Assembly (NCBI GenBank): GCA_964483155.1
Contig: CAZAAC010000084.1
Span: 1-7,669, forward strand
Direction of reading: 5' to 3'
Origin: JAAYYM01 sp964483155
GTDB lineage: Bacteria > Bacillota > Clostridia > Lachnospirales > Lachnospiraceae
Length of the DNA stretch: 7,669 bases
Of the stretch, positions 1-6,040 are shown piece by piece. Under the pieces are notes generated by a model that was not told the origin of the DNA, did not search any database, and saw nothing but the letters and a program-made list of their open reading frames with translations. The position numbers and the translations under genes are program-made. Within the stretch, counting starts at the first letter, position 1. Each line of letters opens with the position of its first letter.

Positions 1-134
1 TGGGAATAGCAGCAGCACACTTTGACTTTGCTGTAAAAGAGAAGAAGATGCAAGGTCACTTTAATACAGAGTGCAAACCCAATATCGCATTACCAGAAAA
101 TGTGGAATACGTTTTCTCTTGGATTAGAGAATAA
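1..134 (+). CDS. C-terminal fragment, nitroreductase-like protein (partial)
   Basis: An open frame enters from the left edge (first whole codon at 3) and ends at TAA 132-134, giving 43 visible residues that begin GIAAAHFDFAVKEK and end EYVFSWIRE. The G-I-A-x-x-H-F pattern followed by a charged helix and a short tail resembles the end of the flavin-dependent nitroreductase proteins common in clostridia, in which this segment packs against the FMN-binding core. No catalytic or cofactor residue can be checked because the rest of the gene lies outside the window. The stop is only 34 nt ahead of the likely start of the methyltransferase, with no terminator between, so the two may be co-transcribed. 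Family assignment rests on remembered resemblance of a short tail and is moderate at best; that this is a real coding end is more certain. Confidence 0.5.
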   Translation, partial: GIAAAHFDFAVKEKKMQGHFNTECKPNIALPENVEYVFSWIRE

Positions 135-155
135 TCTTCATTAAATATTGTTTAT

Positions 156-162
156 GGGGGGA
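156..162 (+). promoter_or_regulatory. Ribosome binding site that decides a TTG start
   Basis: A GGGGGGA run lies six bases before TTG 169. It directly abuts ATG 163 and overlaps ATG 154, so neither ATG could use it. The spacing therefore favours the TTG. No other purine-rich site stands nearby. Confidence 0.5.
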
Positions 163-168
163 ATGTAC

Positions 169-966
169 TTGTCAGGACGAAATGTAACTAAGGATGTCAC
201 AATAGATAAAGCTATGATAAAAGAAGAATTTAATAATAAAATTGCACGATTGATGAGAAGCAGCGCTTATTTAGACTATTGTGAAGAGGTATATGGATAC
301 AGAGTGTATCTCTTCAACATGATGGATCAACAGCAAATTGATTTTGTTTTAAGTTCTATTCCGATATCAACAGAAGATACACTTTTAGATTTGGGCTGCG
401 GTTTAGGGAGCATTCTCAATCTTTTAGTTGCAAAATATGGATGTAAAGGAATTGGCATTGATCAATTAGACGTTGATATTGTAAGAAGAAACGATAACAC
501 ATTTTCATATATTAACGGGGATATTGATAACATATCCGATTATAATGTGAAACCTACAATCACATTATCCATCGATAGTCTCTACTTCAGCAATGATTTG
601 GACAGTTTGGTGAAGCAATTAAAAAATATAGAGAATAACAAAATGTACTTGTTCTATTCACAATATTTATTCCATGAAGTTACAGATGATAAGAGTATTC
701 TTTCTAGCAATAATACTAAAATTGCTGAAATTCTTAATAAAAATGGGATTTCCTTTGAAACGATTGACTATAGTGAAAACGAGTGCTTATTATATGAAAA
801 TTCTTTAAGAGTGCTACAAAAGTATAAAAAAGCATTTGAGGAGGAAGGTAATAGGGATTTGTATGAACAAAAATGCAAAGAGGATATGTTGGGAGCAAAA
901 CTTTATAACAAAAATCTCGCTAGGCGTTATCTATATTCTATAAATAGTACCTTTTCAGGAGGCTAA
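169..966 (+). CDS. Class I SAM-dependent methyltransferase
   Basis: Predicted cytosolic methyltransferase of 265 residues that would move a methyl group from S-adenosylmethionine to an unknown acceptor. Motif I is clear as LDLGCGLGS at residues 73-81, the glycine-rich loop that holds SAM. The acidic residue ending strand 2 is D98 in GIGID, expected to contact the ribose hydroxyls. A helical segment (about 15-60) precedes the Rossmann core, and the last ~60 residues are charged and helical, a likely substrate cap. The start is set at TTG 169 by the G-rich ribosome site; the frame stays open to TTG 148, with ATGs at 154 and 163. It follows the nitroreductase-like end by 34 nt and precedes the glycosyltransferase by 101 nt, which has its own promoter. 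The acceptor cannot be read from sequence: a small molecule is more likely than RNA given the glycosyltransferase neighbour, but that is inference. Confidence 0.8.
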   Translation: MSGRNVTKDVTIDKAMIKEEFNNKIARLMRSSAYLDYCEEVYGYRVYLFNMMDQQQIDFVLSSIPISTEDTLLDLGCGLGSILNLLVAKYGCKGIGIDQLDVDIVRRNDNTFSYINGDIDNISDYNVKPTITLSIDSLYFSNDLDSLVKQLKNIENNKMYLFYSQYLFHEVTDDKSILSSNNTKIAEILNKNGISFETIDYSENECLLYENSLRVLQKYKKAFEEEGNRDLYEQKCKEDMLGAKLYNKNLARRYLYSINSTFSGG

Positions 967-1004
967 ATACTATAGAGAAAGTGTTATATATTTAAAAAAA
1001 AGTA

Positions 1005-1032
1005 TTGCCATTTATATACTCTGATATATTAT
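1005..1032 (+). promoter_or_regulatory. Promoter for the glycosyltransferase-padR pair
   Basis: TTGCCA (1005-1010) matches the -35 box at five of six positions. A TATTAT -10 box (1027-1032) follows after a 16-bp spacer. The region lies in the only sizeable gap of this part, about 35 nt ahead of the glycosyltransferase start, and an A8 run just upstream could act as an UP-like element. The -10 box is partly inside an inverted repeat. Confidence 0.55.
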
Positions 1033-1047
1033 GTACTATATCAGAGT
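1018..1047 (+). promoter_or_regulatory. 11-bp perfect inverted repeat, candidate PadR operator
   Basis: ACTCTGATATA (1018-1028) is exactly mirrored by TATATCAGAGT (1037-1047) around the 8-nt centre TTATGTAC. The left arm runs into the proposed -10 box, so a bound dimer would block RNA polymerase. The PadR-type regulator is encoded at the end of the same transcript, and family members commonly repress their own operon by binding such AT-rich dyads at the promoter. The dyad has no T-tract, which argues against a terminator. The dyad is seen directly; its pairing with this PadR protein is inference. Confidence 0.55.
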
Positions 1048-1067
1048 GATATAAATGGAGGGGAAAA

Positions 1068-2246
1068 ATGGCAGAAATATTATTTGTAAATTCAAATTTG
1101 TATGGGCACATCAATCCGACCTTATCAATAACGGAAGAATTAGTAAACAATGGGAACCATGTTTGCTATTTCTGTGCAAAGCAATTCGAAGAAGAGATAC
1201 GCTCTTTAGGGGCGGAGTTTATTGATTATGGAAAGAAACAGGAGTCCTTTTTAGAGCAGTACAGACCTACAGACCGGCACCCTTTTTATATGCTTATGGA
1301 GTATATGCTAAAATATGTTGAAGTATTACTTCCAGAATTACTGGCACATATCAGAGAAAAAAATTATGATATCATTTTGTGTGATTCGATATTTGGAGCT
1401 GGGTATTTTTTAAAACAAATACTGAATATCCCAGTTGTTTGTTCCCATTCGTCCTTTGCTATGAATAGTGCACCTGTCCCACCCCAAATGCTTGTTGCGG
1501 GCATTCATCCTCAGTTAGATGAATGCTATCGTGTTCTGAAGAGAATATGTTCTCTGTATAAAATCGAGGAACCCGGTCTGGATGAGATATTTATCAGTAA
1601 AGGAGAACTTAATCTTGTTTATACGACAAAAGAGTTCAATGGAAATGATGACCTCGAAGATGAAAAATATTTATATACCAGGTCTTACACACATGTACGT
1701 AAAGAGACAGAAAAGTTAGATATGGAACTTGATGGTAAGAAGATTATTTACATATCCCTGGGGACTATTAATACAGACTTTCTTGCTTTTTTCAAACTAT
1801 GTATCAATGCATTTGTGAATACGAAGTATACAGTCATCATGTCCTTGGGGAAAAAATGTAAAGCTGGGGATCTTAGCGAAATTCCGGATAATTTCGTTGT
1901 TAAGCAGCAAATACCGCAACTTGAAGTTTTAAAATATGCATCTGTTTTTATCAGTCATGCAGGTTTTAATAGTGCAAATGAAGCTTTATATCATGGAGTG
2001 CCTATCATTGCAATACCAATGGTTAATGACCAGCATATGGTTGCAAAACGATTGGTTGACTTAGGTGTCGGTGTAAGACTAAAGATGGAAGAAGTAACAG
2101 AAGATAGCCTCTATGCTATGGTAAATGAGGTTATTTTAAATGAGAATATGCACTTTGAATGTAAAAGAATATCGCAATCGATGCAGCAGGCTTCTGATAA
2201 CAAAGTAGCAATCGAACGCATTGAAAAATTAGCTGAGAGACGGTGA
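1068..2246 (+). CDS. MGT-type (GT1 family) glycosyltransferase
   Basis: A 392-residue cytosolic GT-B fold enzyme predicted to transfer a sugar from a UDP-type donor to a small hydrophobic acceptor. The N-terminal domain opens with the G13-H14-x-N-P motif, where H14 is the expected catalytic base, and D106 in the ILCDS segment is placed to act as its partner acid. The C-terminal domain has the donor-binding signature: HAGFNSANEA from H297, E305, then HGVP and D321-Q322 for diphosphate and sugar contacts. Length and layout match macrolide glycosyltransferases and related enzymes that inactivate antibiotics, as well as tailoring enzymes of natural products. A GGAGGGG ribosome site (1057-1063) precedes ATG 1068. 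The padR gene follows after 4 nt, so expression is probably controlled by that repressor. Acceptor and sugar are unknown. Family placement is firm, the drug-inactivation role only a suggestion. Confidence 0.88.
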   Translation: MAEILFVNSNLYGHINPTLSITEELVNNGNHVCYFCAKQFEEEIRSLGAEFIDYGKKQESFLEQYRPTDRHPFYMLMEYMLKYVEVLLPELLAHIREKNYDIILCDSIFGAGYFLKQILNIPVVCSHSSFAMNSAPVPPQMLVAGIHPQLDECYRVLKRICSLYKIEEPGLDEIFISKGELNLVYTTKEFNGNDDLEDEKYLYTRSYTHVRKETEKLDMELDGKKIIYISLGTINTDFLAFFKLCINAFVNTKYTVIMSLGKKCKAGDLSEIPDNFVVKQQIPQLEVLKYASVFISHAGFNSANEALYHGVPIIAIPMVNDQHMVAKRLVDLGVGVRLKMEEVTEDSLYAMVNEVILNENMHFECKRISQSMQQASDNKVAIERIEKLAERR

Positions 2247-2250
2247 GAGC

Positions 2251-2802
2251 ATGGCAATTAAGAGCAAATCAAGATATGCAATACTGGGCATTTTAAATAT
2301 TGCGCCAGGATCGGGCTATGATATTAAAAAGTATTGTGACACTGTGATTTCAAATATATGGAATGAAAATTATGGGCATATCTACCCGATGCTAAAGTCT
2401 TTGGAAGAGGAAGGTGTAATCATGCAACTTCCAAGGAATGAAATGGAACGAAAAAACAAGTATGCAATTACAGAGGCAGGACAAAGAGAATTGATAAATT
2501 GGCTAGAGGAAGAGACGATAAGTCAGCCAGTTCGTTCTGAATTTATGCTCAAATTTTTGTTTTCCAGTAATCTGAACAAGGATAAGGTACTTCAGATGCT
2601 TGCCAATTACAGAGAGGAGCAGAATAGAAATTTATTGAAAAATAAAAGAATGCTTGAGGAATTGAATCGGGAAATCAAAGAAGTGTCGTCTGAGCGAGAA
2701 TTATACTTGCGCGCGACGCTGCATAGAGGCATCATATCTTTGGAAGGTTCTCTTCGCTGGTGTGATGAGACGATTCAGGATTTTAAACATAAAATGCAAT
2801 AG
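2251..2802 (+). CDS. PadR-family transcriptional repressor
   Basis: A 183-residue DNA-binding regulator. Residues ~9-85 form the PadR winged helix: YAILGILNIAPGSGYDIKK at the start, the recognition helix region GHIYPMLKSLEEEG, and the wing with KYAITEAGQREL. The remaining part (~95-180) is charged and strongly helical, matching the C-terminal dimerisation domain of the longer PadR group (Vir_act_alpha_C type). Family members often sense phenolics, drugs or other small ligands and repress a neighbouring detoxification or efflux gene. It starts 4 nt after the glycosyltransferase stop, with a GGTGAG ribosome site overlapping that stop, so the two are co-transcribed and translation is probably coupled. 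The inverted repeat in the shared promoter is a natural target, implying autoregulation. No terminator is visible after the stop. The ligand cannot be inferred from sequence. Confidence 0.9.
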   Translation: MAIKSKSRYAILGILNIAPGSGYDIKKYCDTVISNIWNENYGHIYPMLKSLEEEGVIMQLPRNEMERKNKYAITEAGQRELINWLEEETISQPVRSEFMLKFLFSSNLNKDKVLQMLANYREEQNRNLLKNKRMLEELNREIKEVSSERELYLRATLHRGIISLEGSLRWCDETIQDFKHKMQ

Positions 2803-2840
2803 TGTCTGCGAAAGTAACACCTCCCATTTACAAAAACATA

Positions 2841-2869
2841 TTGACATTTAACGATATGAGAAATATAAT
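2841..2869 (+). promoter_or_regulatory. Perfect consensus sigma-A promoter of the redox operon
   Basis: TTGACA (2841-2846) and TATAAT (2864-2869) are exact consensus boxes separated by the ideal 17 bp. It is the strongest promoter signature in the window and lies about 49 nt before the ATG of the ProC-like gene. Such an intrinsically strong promoter is usually held down by a repressor, which fits the dyads next to it. Confidence 0.85.
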
Positions 2870-2878
2870 GATAAAAGA

Positions 2879-2895
2879 TTGATAAATATCGATAT
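2879..2895 (+). promoter_or_regulatory. ATCGATAT dyad, candidate ArsR/SmtB-type operator
   Basis: ATATCGATAT (2886-2895) is a perfect 10-bp palindrome. It overlaps a second dyad, TTGATA-AA-TATCGA (2879-2892), symmetrical except for one position. The same CGATAT core occurs at 2852-2857 inside the promoter spacer. The sites bracket the -10 box and the likely transcription start. AT-rich dyads around a central TCGA are, as far as I recall, typical of some ArsR-family sites in clostridia. No ArsR gene lies in the window, so the regulator must be elsewhere or of another family. Confidence 0.45.
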
Positions 2896-2917
2896 ATGAA
2901 AAGGGAGGAAAGTTAAA

Positions 2918-3697
2918 ATGGAAAAGAGAACAATCGGTTTTATAGGTGGAGGAAGAATTACAAAAATAATTCTGGAAGGATTTAAAAATGCTAATGTGGA
3001 ATTGAATGAAATGGCTGTATTTGATCCAAATAATGAAAACCTGATGAATTTGAAGAAGAAATTTCCTGAACTAGAAATAACAAGTGAGGCATTAGAAAGA
3101 ATAGCATCATTAGAGGTTGTTTTCATAGCAGTGCACCCACCGATGGTTATGGAAACTATTGATAAAATCAAACCCTATGTGAATGAAAAAACGATTATTG
3201 TTTCACTTGCACCCAAAATCACAATTGAAAAGATACAAATGCTTTTACCCAATGTAAAATCAATTGTTCGAGTGAATCCAAGTGCTCCAAACATAGTTAA
3301 TCAAGGTGTGAATCCAGTTGCATTTGCGAATAACATGCATGCTGAGGAGCAGGAATACATCATGGAATTATTTGGAGAGACAGGGAAGACTTTTATTGTA
3401 GATGAAGCAAAGATTGAAGCTTATGCGGTGATTTGTGCCATGGGGTCAACATATTTTTGGTTTCAATTGCAGCACCTTGAGGATTTGGGGAAACAATTTG
3501 GATTAGAACAAGAGGAGGCAAGGCTGTTACTAAAGGATATGCTGAATGGAACAATGAATACTCTGTTTTTTTCGAATTTGTCTATGGAAGAGGTTATGGA
3601 TCTGGTGCCTGTAAAACCAATCGGGGAGTATGAAGAGACTATAAAGGGATTTTATGACGAAAAACTCAATGAGATTTATACTAAGATTAAGCCATAA
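2918..3697 (+). CDS. ProC-like NAD(P)-binding oxidoreductase, divergent
   Basis: A 259-residue protein with the architecture of pyrroline-5-carboxylate reductase (usually ~270 residues), first gene of the redox operon. The N-terminal Rossmann domain shows IGFIGGGRIT at 6-15 as the dinucleotide loop, D36 after strand 2, and FIAVHPP (69-75), close to the family's FLAVKP. RVNPSAPNIVNQG (118-130) matches the family's RVMPNTPALVGEG region. The C-terminal helical dimerisation domain is present but altered: the usual SGSGPAY segment reads CAMGSTY (173-179), and the PGGTT motif is replaced by residues around PVKPIGEYEE (231-240). It is therefore unlikely to make proline and may act on a different imine or ketone, or only bind nucleotide. 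An AAGGGAGG site (2901-2908) supports ATG 2918. The thioredoxin gene follows after 89 nt. Family resemblance is firm; the reaction is unknown. Confidence 0.75.
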   Translation: MEKRTIGFIGGGRITKIILEGFKNANVELNEMAVFDPNNENLMNLKKKFPELEITSEALERIASLEVVFIAVHPPMVMETIDKIKPYVNEKTIIVSLAPKITIEKIQMLLPNVKSIVRVNPSAPNIVNQGVNPVAFANNMHAEEQEYIMELFGETGKTFIVDEAKIEAYAVICAMGSTYFWFQLQHLEDLGKQFGLEQEEARLLLKDMLNGTMNTLFFSNLSMEEVMDLVPVKPIGEYEETIKGFYDEKLNEIYTKIKP

Positions 3698-3771
3698 TCA
3701 GTCATTATTTGTTTCATTCCATAATAGTAGGTTTGCATATGCAAAAATGCAGGAAGAAGTTGAAGCTGGAA

Positions 3772-3779
3772 GGAAGAGG
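3772..3779 (+). promoter_or_regulatory. Ribosome binding site that decides a GTG start
   Basis: GGAAGAGG lies seven bases before GTG 3787. The longer frame back to TTG 3709 has no purine-rich site and would put 26 extra residues ahead of an already complete signal-anchor. A second in-frame GTG at 3781 sits too close to the site. Confidence 0.65.
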
Positions 3780-3786
3780 TGTGTCT

Positions 3787-4344
3787 GTGACAGAGGAAAA
3801 AAAGAAAATAAGTAAAGAATTACTTATTAAGATAGCAGTGCTGGTCATTATAATAATTGTGGTAATAGGAATTTATATTTTTAAAAGAGCTGAAGATAGT
3901 AAAATGAGCGCTGCTGTGCAAACAGAGGAAACCGTAGAGGATAGTGTTTCTTTAGAAATATCATCCGTGGATTTAGAGGAAATAAAATCATATGGGGTAC
4001 CGTTTGTCATTGACTTTGGTTCGGATTCCTGTATTCCCTGTAAAGAAATGGCTCCTGTGCTTGAAACCTTGCACGAAGAATTTCAAGGGAAAGCTATTGT
4101 ACACTTTGTAGATGTATGGAAGAACCAAACAGCTGCCATTGACTTTCCCGTTTCGGTTATTCCAACACAAGTTTTTTATAATGCAGATGGAACACCTTTT
4201 GTACCAAGCGATGAACTCCTGAAAGAAATGGAATTTATGATGTATGGTTCAAAAGAAACGAACGAACATCTTTTTACAGTTCATCAAGGAGGCGTCACAG
4301 AAGACCAGATGAGAAAAATCTTTGCAGAGATGGGGGTTGAGTGA
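3787..4344 (+). CDS. Membrane-anchored thioredoxin-family protein
   Basis: A 185-residue thiol-disulfide protein. Residues 1-11 are charged, ~12-32 form one hydrophobic segment (rich in I, V, L) without a clear cleavage site, and a ~30-residue acidic linker follows, so the thioredoxin domain is probably tethered outside the membrane. The active site is C82-I-P-C85 in FGSDSCIPCKEM, and the cis-proline is P126 in VIPTQ. After the ADG turn there is an insert of about 25 residues with MMYGSKETNEH before the last strand and helix (HQGG, then DQMRKIFAEMG), longer than plain thioredoxin. GTG 3787 is chosen by its ribosome site. The stop overlaps the start of the CcdA gene by one base, so translation is probably coupled. 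It is the natural outer partner that CcdA would keep reduced. Its final substrate is unknown. Confidence 0.82.
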   Translation: MTEEKKKISKELLIKIAVLVIIIIVVIGIYIFKRAEDSKMSAAVQTEETVEDSVSLEISSVDLEEIKSYGVPFVIDFGSDSCIPCKEMAPVLETLHEEFQGKAIVHFVDVWKNQTAAIDFPVSVIPTQVFYNADGTPFVPSDELLKEMEFMMYGSKETNEHLFTVHQGGVTEDQMRKIFAEMGVE

Positions 4345-5033
4345 TGAATGAGATTCTGGAATCTCTGTCAGTGATGATAAGGGAGAGCTTTTGGTTGGCT
4401 CCAGTTATGGCTTTGCTTGCTGGTCTTTTGACTTCTGTCACTCCATGTTCACTATCAACTATTCCACTCGTAATTGGTGTGGTAGGAGGTACCGGTCAAA
4501 AGGATACAAAACAGGCATTTCGGTTATCTCTTACATTTGCACTTGGAACAGCAATTACCTTTACTGTTTTAGGCGCGGTAGCATCTCTGGCGGGTAATCT
4601 GATAGGAACATCAGCAAAATGGTGGTATATCGCATTGGGGATTCTTATGGTTATGATGGCGCTCCAAACATGGGAGATTTTTCATTTTATTCCTTCCACC
4701 TATTTGATTTCAAAAAATACAAAAAAGGGATATTTTGGAGCATTGATTGCAGGAATACTTGGTGGAATTTTTTCATCACCCTGTTCCACACCGGTGTTGA
4801 TTGCATTACTGGCAATCGTGGCAGGTAAGGGAAGCGTTGTTTGGGGAATCCTATTACTGTTATTATATGCAGCTGGTCATGCAGTATTGGCAATTATAGC
4901 GGGAACCAGTATCGGTTTTGTGCAGAAACTATCAAAGAATGAAAAATACGGACGGTTCAGTACCATTCTTAAGATATGTATGGGTTTTGCAATTTTACTA
5001 ATTGCTTTTTATATGTTTTATTTAGGATTTTAA
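4344..5033 (+). CDS. CcdA-type thiol:disulfide transmembrane protein
   Basis: A 229-residue integral membrane protein with about six hydrophobic segments, the size and layout of CcdA and of the DsbD membrane core. Family members carry reducing equivalents from cytosolic thioredoxin to outer-face thiol proteins, using two membrane cysteines. Both are present: one in the TPCSL motif of the first helix (SVTPCSLSTIP) and one in SSPCSTPV of the fourth; the two halves are inverted copies in the family. ATG 4344 shares its A with the upstream TGA and has a GGGGG site seven bases before it; an in-frame GTG at 4341 is the alternative. The neighbours fit: an anchored thioredoxin before it and a small cytosolic thioredoxin-like protein after it. 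No haem-attachment or cytochrome gene lies nearby, so cytochrome maturation is not implied here. Confidence 0.88.
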   Translation: MNEILESLSVMIRESFWLAPVMALLAGLLTSVTPCSLSTIPLVIGVVGGTGQKDTKQAFRLSLTFALGTAITFTVLGAVASLAGNLIGTSAKWWYIALGILMVMMALQTWEIFHFIPSTYLISKNTKKGYFGALIAGILGGIFSSPCSTPVLIALLAIVAGKGSVVWGILLLLLYAAGHAVLAIIAGTSIGFVQKLSKNEKYGRFSTILKICMGFAILLIAFYMFYLGF

Positions 5034-5058
5034 TTGATTCAGAAAAGGAGAATTGAGT

Positions 5059-5421
5059 ATGGGATTATTTGGATTAGGTAAGAAAAAAGAAGATAAAGAT
5101 GCCTCATCAAGCTGTTGTTGTGGAGGAGGATGCACGCCAGAAGCTGTAGAAAAGGCTGCAGATAATCTAAATACAGGTGAAGCAGTGAAAGTTTTAGGTT
5201 CGGGCTGCGCAAAATGTAATGAACTTGAAAAAAATGTAAAAGCTGCCTTGGAACAACTTGGCATGGATACAGCAATCGAGCATGTAACGGATTTTAATGT
5301 GATTGCTGCTTATGGTGTTATGACGACTCCAGCATTGGTAGTAGATGGAAAAGTTGTATCCTACGGAAAAGTATTAAAGGTCGAAGAAGCTGTAAAATTG
5401 TTGCAAAAAATCAGAGCATAA
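5059..5421 (+). CDS. Small thioredoxin-like redox-active disulfide protein with Cys-cluster N-terminus
   Basis: A 120-residue cytosolic protein of the small thioredoxin-like group often labelled redox-active disulfide protein 2 (Thioredoxin_3 type). The fold part begins near residue 42 (AVKVLGSG), with the active site C50-A-K-C53, then helix NELEKNVKAALEQLG, cis-proline P91 in MTTPALVVDGK, and a final helix. Ahead of it stands a polar tail, MGLFGLGKKKEDKD, followed by SSSCCCGGGC with cysteines at 19, 20, 21 and 25. This tail is not part of the thioredoxin fold and looks like a soft-metal or metalloid ligand, or an extra redox site. AAGGAG (5045-5050) supports ATG 5059; a TTG at 5053 is too close to it. 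It lies 25 nt after the CcdA gene and is a likely cytosolic electron donor for it. Confidence 0.8.
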   Translation: MGLFGLGKKKEDKDASSSCCCGGGCTPEAVEKAADNLNTGEAVKVLGSGCAKCNELEKNVKAALEQLGMDTAIEHVTDFNVIAAYGVMTTPALVVDGKVVSYGKVLKVEEAVKLLQKIRA

Positions 5422-5482
5422 TGTTAATGCTCTTGAAATGATTTGGTTATTATAAATGTATACTATGAAAGGTGGTGAATGT

Positions 5483-6010
5483 ATGGCAGATCAATCTTCC
5501 TGTTGTCAAGATAATAGCTGTTGCTGTAGCGAAAGTTTAAAAAAGGAAATAAAGATTGATTTTTTGTATCTTGATTTAAGTGTATGCGAGAGATGTCAGG
5601 GTACAGAATCAAATCTAGATGTGGCAATCAAAGATGTCTCAACTGTTTTAGAGGCGGCGGGGTTTGATATTCAAGTGAATAAAGTGAATATCATTAATAG
5701 AGAATTAGCTTTTGCATACAAATTTGTTAGTTCACCTACCATACGAATCAATGGAAAAGATATAGCGATAGAGGTAAAGGAATCTTCTTGTAAAGACTGT
5801 GGCGATCTCTGTGGTGATGATGTTGATTGTAGAGTATGGAACTATGAAGGAGAGGAATATACTGCTCCACCAAAGGAATTAATTATCAATGCTATTTTAA
5901 AAGAAGTTTATGCAGAACATAAAATCGGTTTTTCAGAAGAAGCAATGACGAATCATTATGTGCTTCCTGACAACTTGAAACGATTTTATGACTCTCTAGA
6001 AAAAAAGTAA
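5483..6010 (+). CDS. DUF2703-like cysteine-rich protein
   Basis: A 175-residue cytosolic protein with 11 cysteines and no membrane segment. The first 18 residues hold a cluster, SSCC at 5-8 and CCC at 13-15, like the tail of the preceding gene product. The body resembles DUF2703: a C35-E-R-C38 pair with QGTE after strand 1, a predicted cis-proline at S84-P85 in SSPTIRING, then C103, C106, C110 and C116 before a Y-E-G-E-E-Y segment and PPKELIINAIL. The order of strand, CxxC, helix and cis-proline suggests a thioredoxin-like core. DUF2703 has no settled function that I know of. ATG 5483 follows an AAAGGTGGTGA site (5468-5478); an in-frame ATG at 5456 would add nine residues but has no ribosome site. 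It is the last gene of the operon, 61 nt after its neighbour. Confidence 0.7.
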   Translation: MADQSSCCQDNSCCCSESLKKEIKIDFLYLDLSVCERCQGTESNLDVAIKDVSTVLEAAGFDIQVNKVNIINRELAFAYKFVSSPTIRINGKDIAIEVKESSCKDCGDLCGDDVDCRVWNYEGEEYTAPPKELIINAILKEVYAEHKIGFSEEAMTNHYVLPDNLKRFYDSLEKK

Positions 6011-6040
6011 TAAGAAGTATTTTTTTATAAATTAATAAGC

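Noticed and set aside
965..1006. AATACT/AGTATT repeat with an A8 run after the methyltransferase, as a terminator
   Set aside because: The arms are only 6 bp, about 30 nt apart, and the run is A rather than T on the coding strand. It does not form a credible terminator.
2848..3171. Minus-strand open frame opposite the start of the ProC-like gene
   Set aside because: It lies wholly against a strong family match and the promoter of that gene. Its product is low-complexity hydrophobic, as expected for a shadow of a Rossmann-fold gene.
3709..3786. Longer N-terminus for the anchored thioredoxin starting at TTG 3709
   Set aside because: No ribosome site precedes it, and it would place about 26 extra residues before a complete N-terminal anchor. 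GTG 3787 has a well-spaced GGAAGAGG site.
4344..5033. CcdA gene as part of a cytochrome c maturation locus
   Set aside because: No CXXCH haem-binding protein or Ccs/ResB-type gene is present, and the neighbours are thiol proteins. A general thiol-reduction role fits better.
5413..5433. 7-bp inverted repeat AGAGCAT/ATGCTCT at the stop of the small thioredoxin-like gene, as an internal terminator
   Set aside because: The stem is short, has a 7-nt loop and no T-tract follows. The next gene is in the same direction 50 nt further on, so I read through it as one operon.
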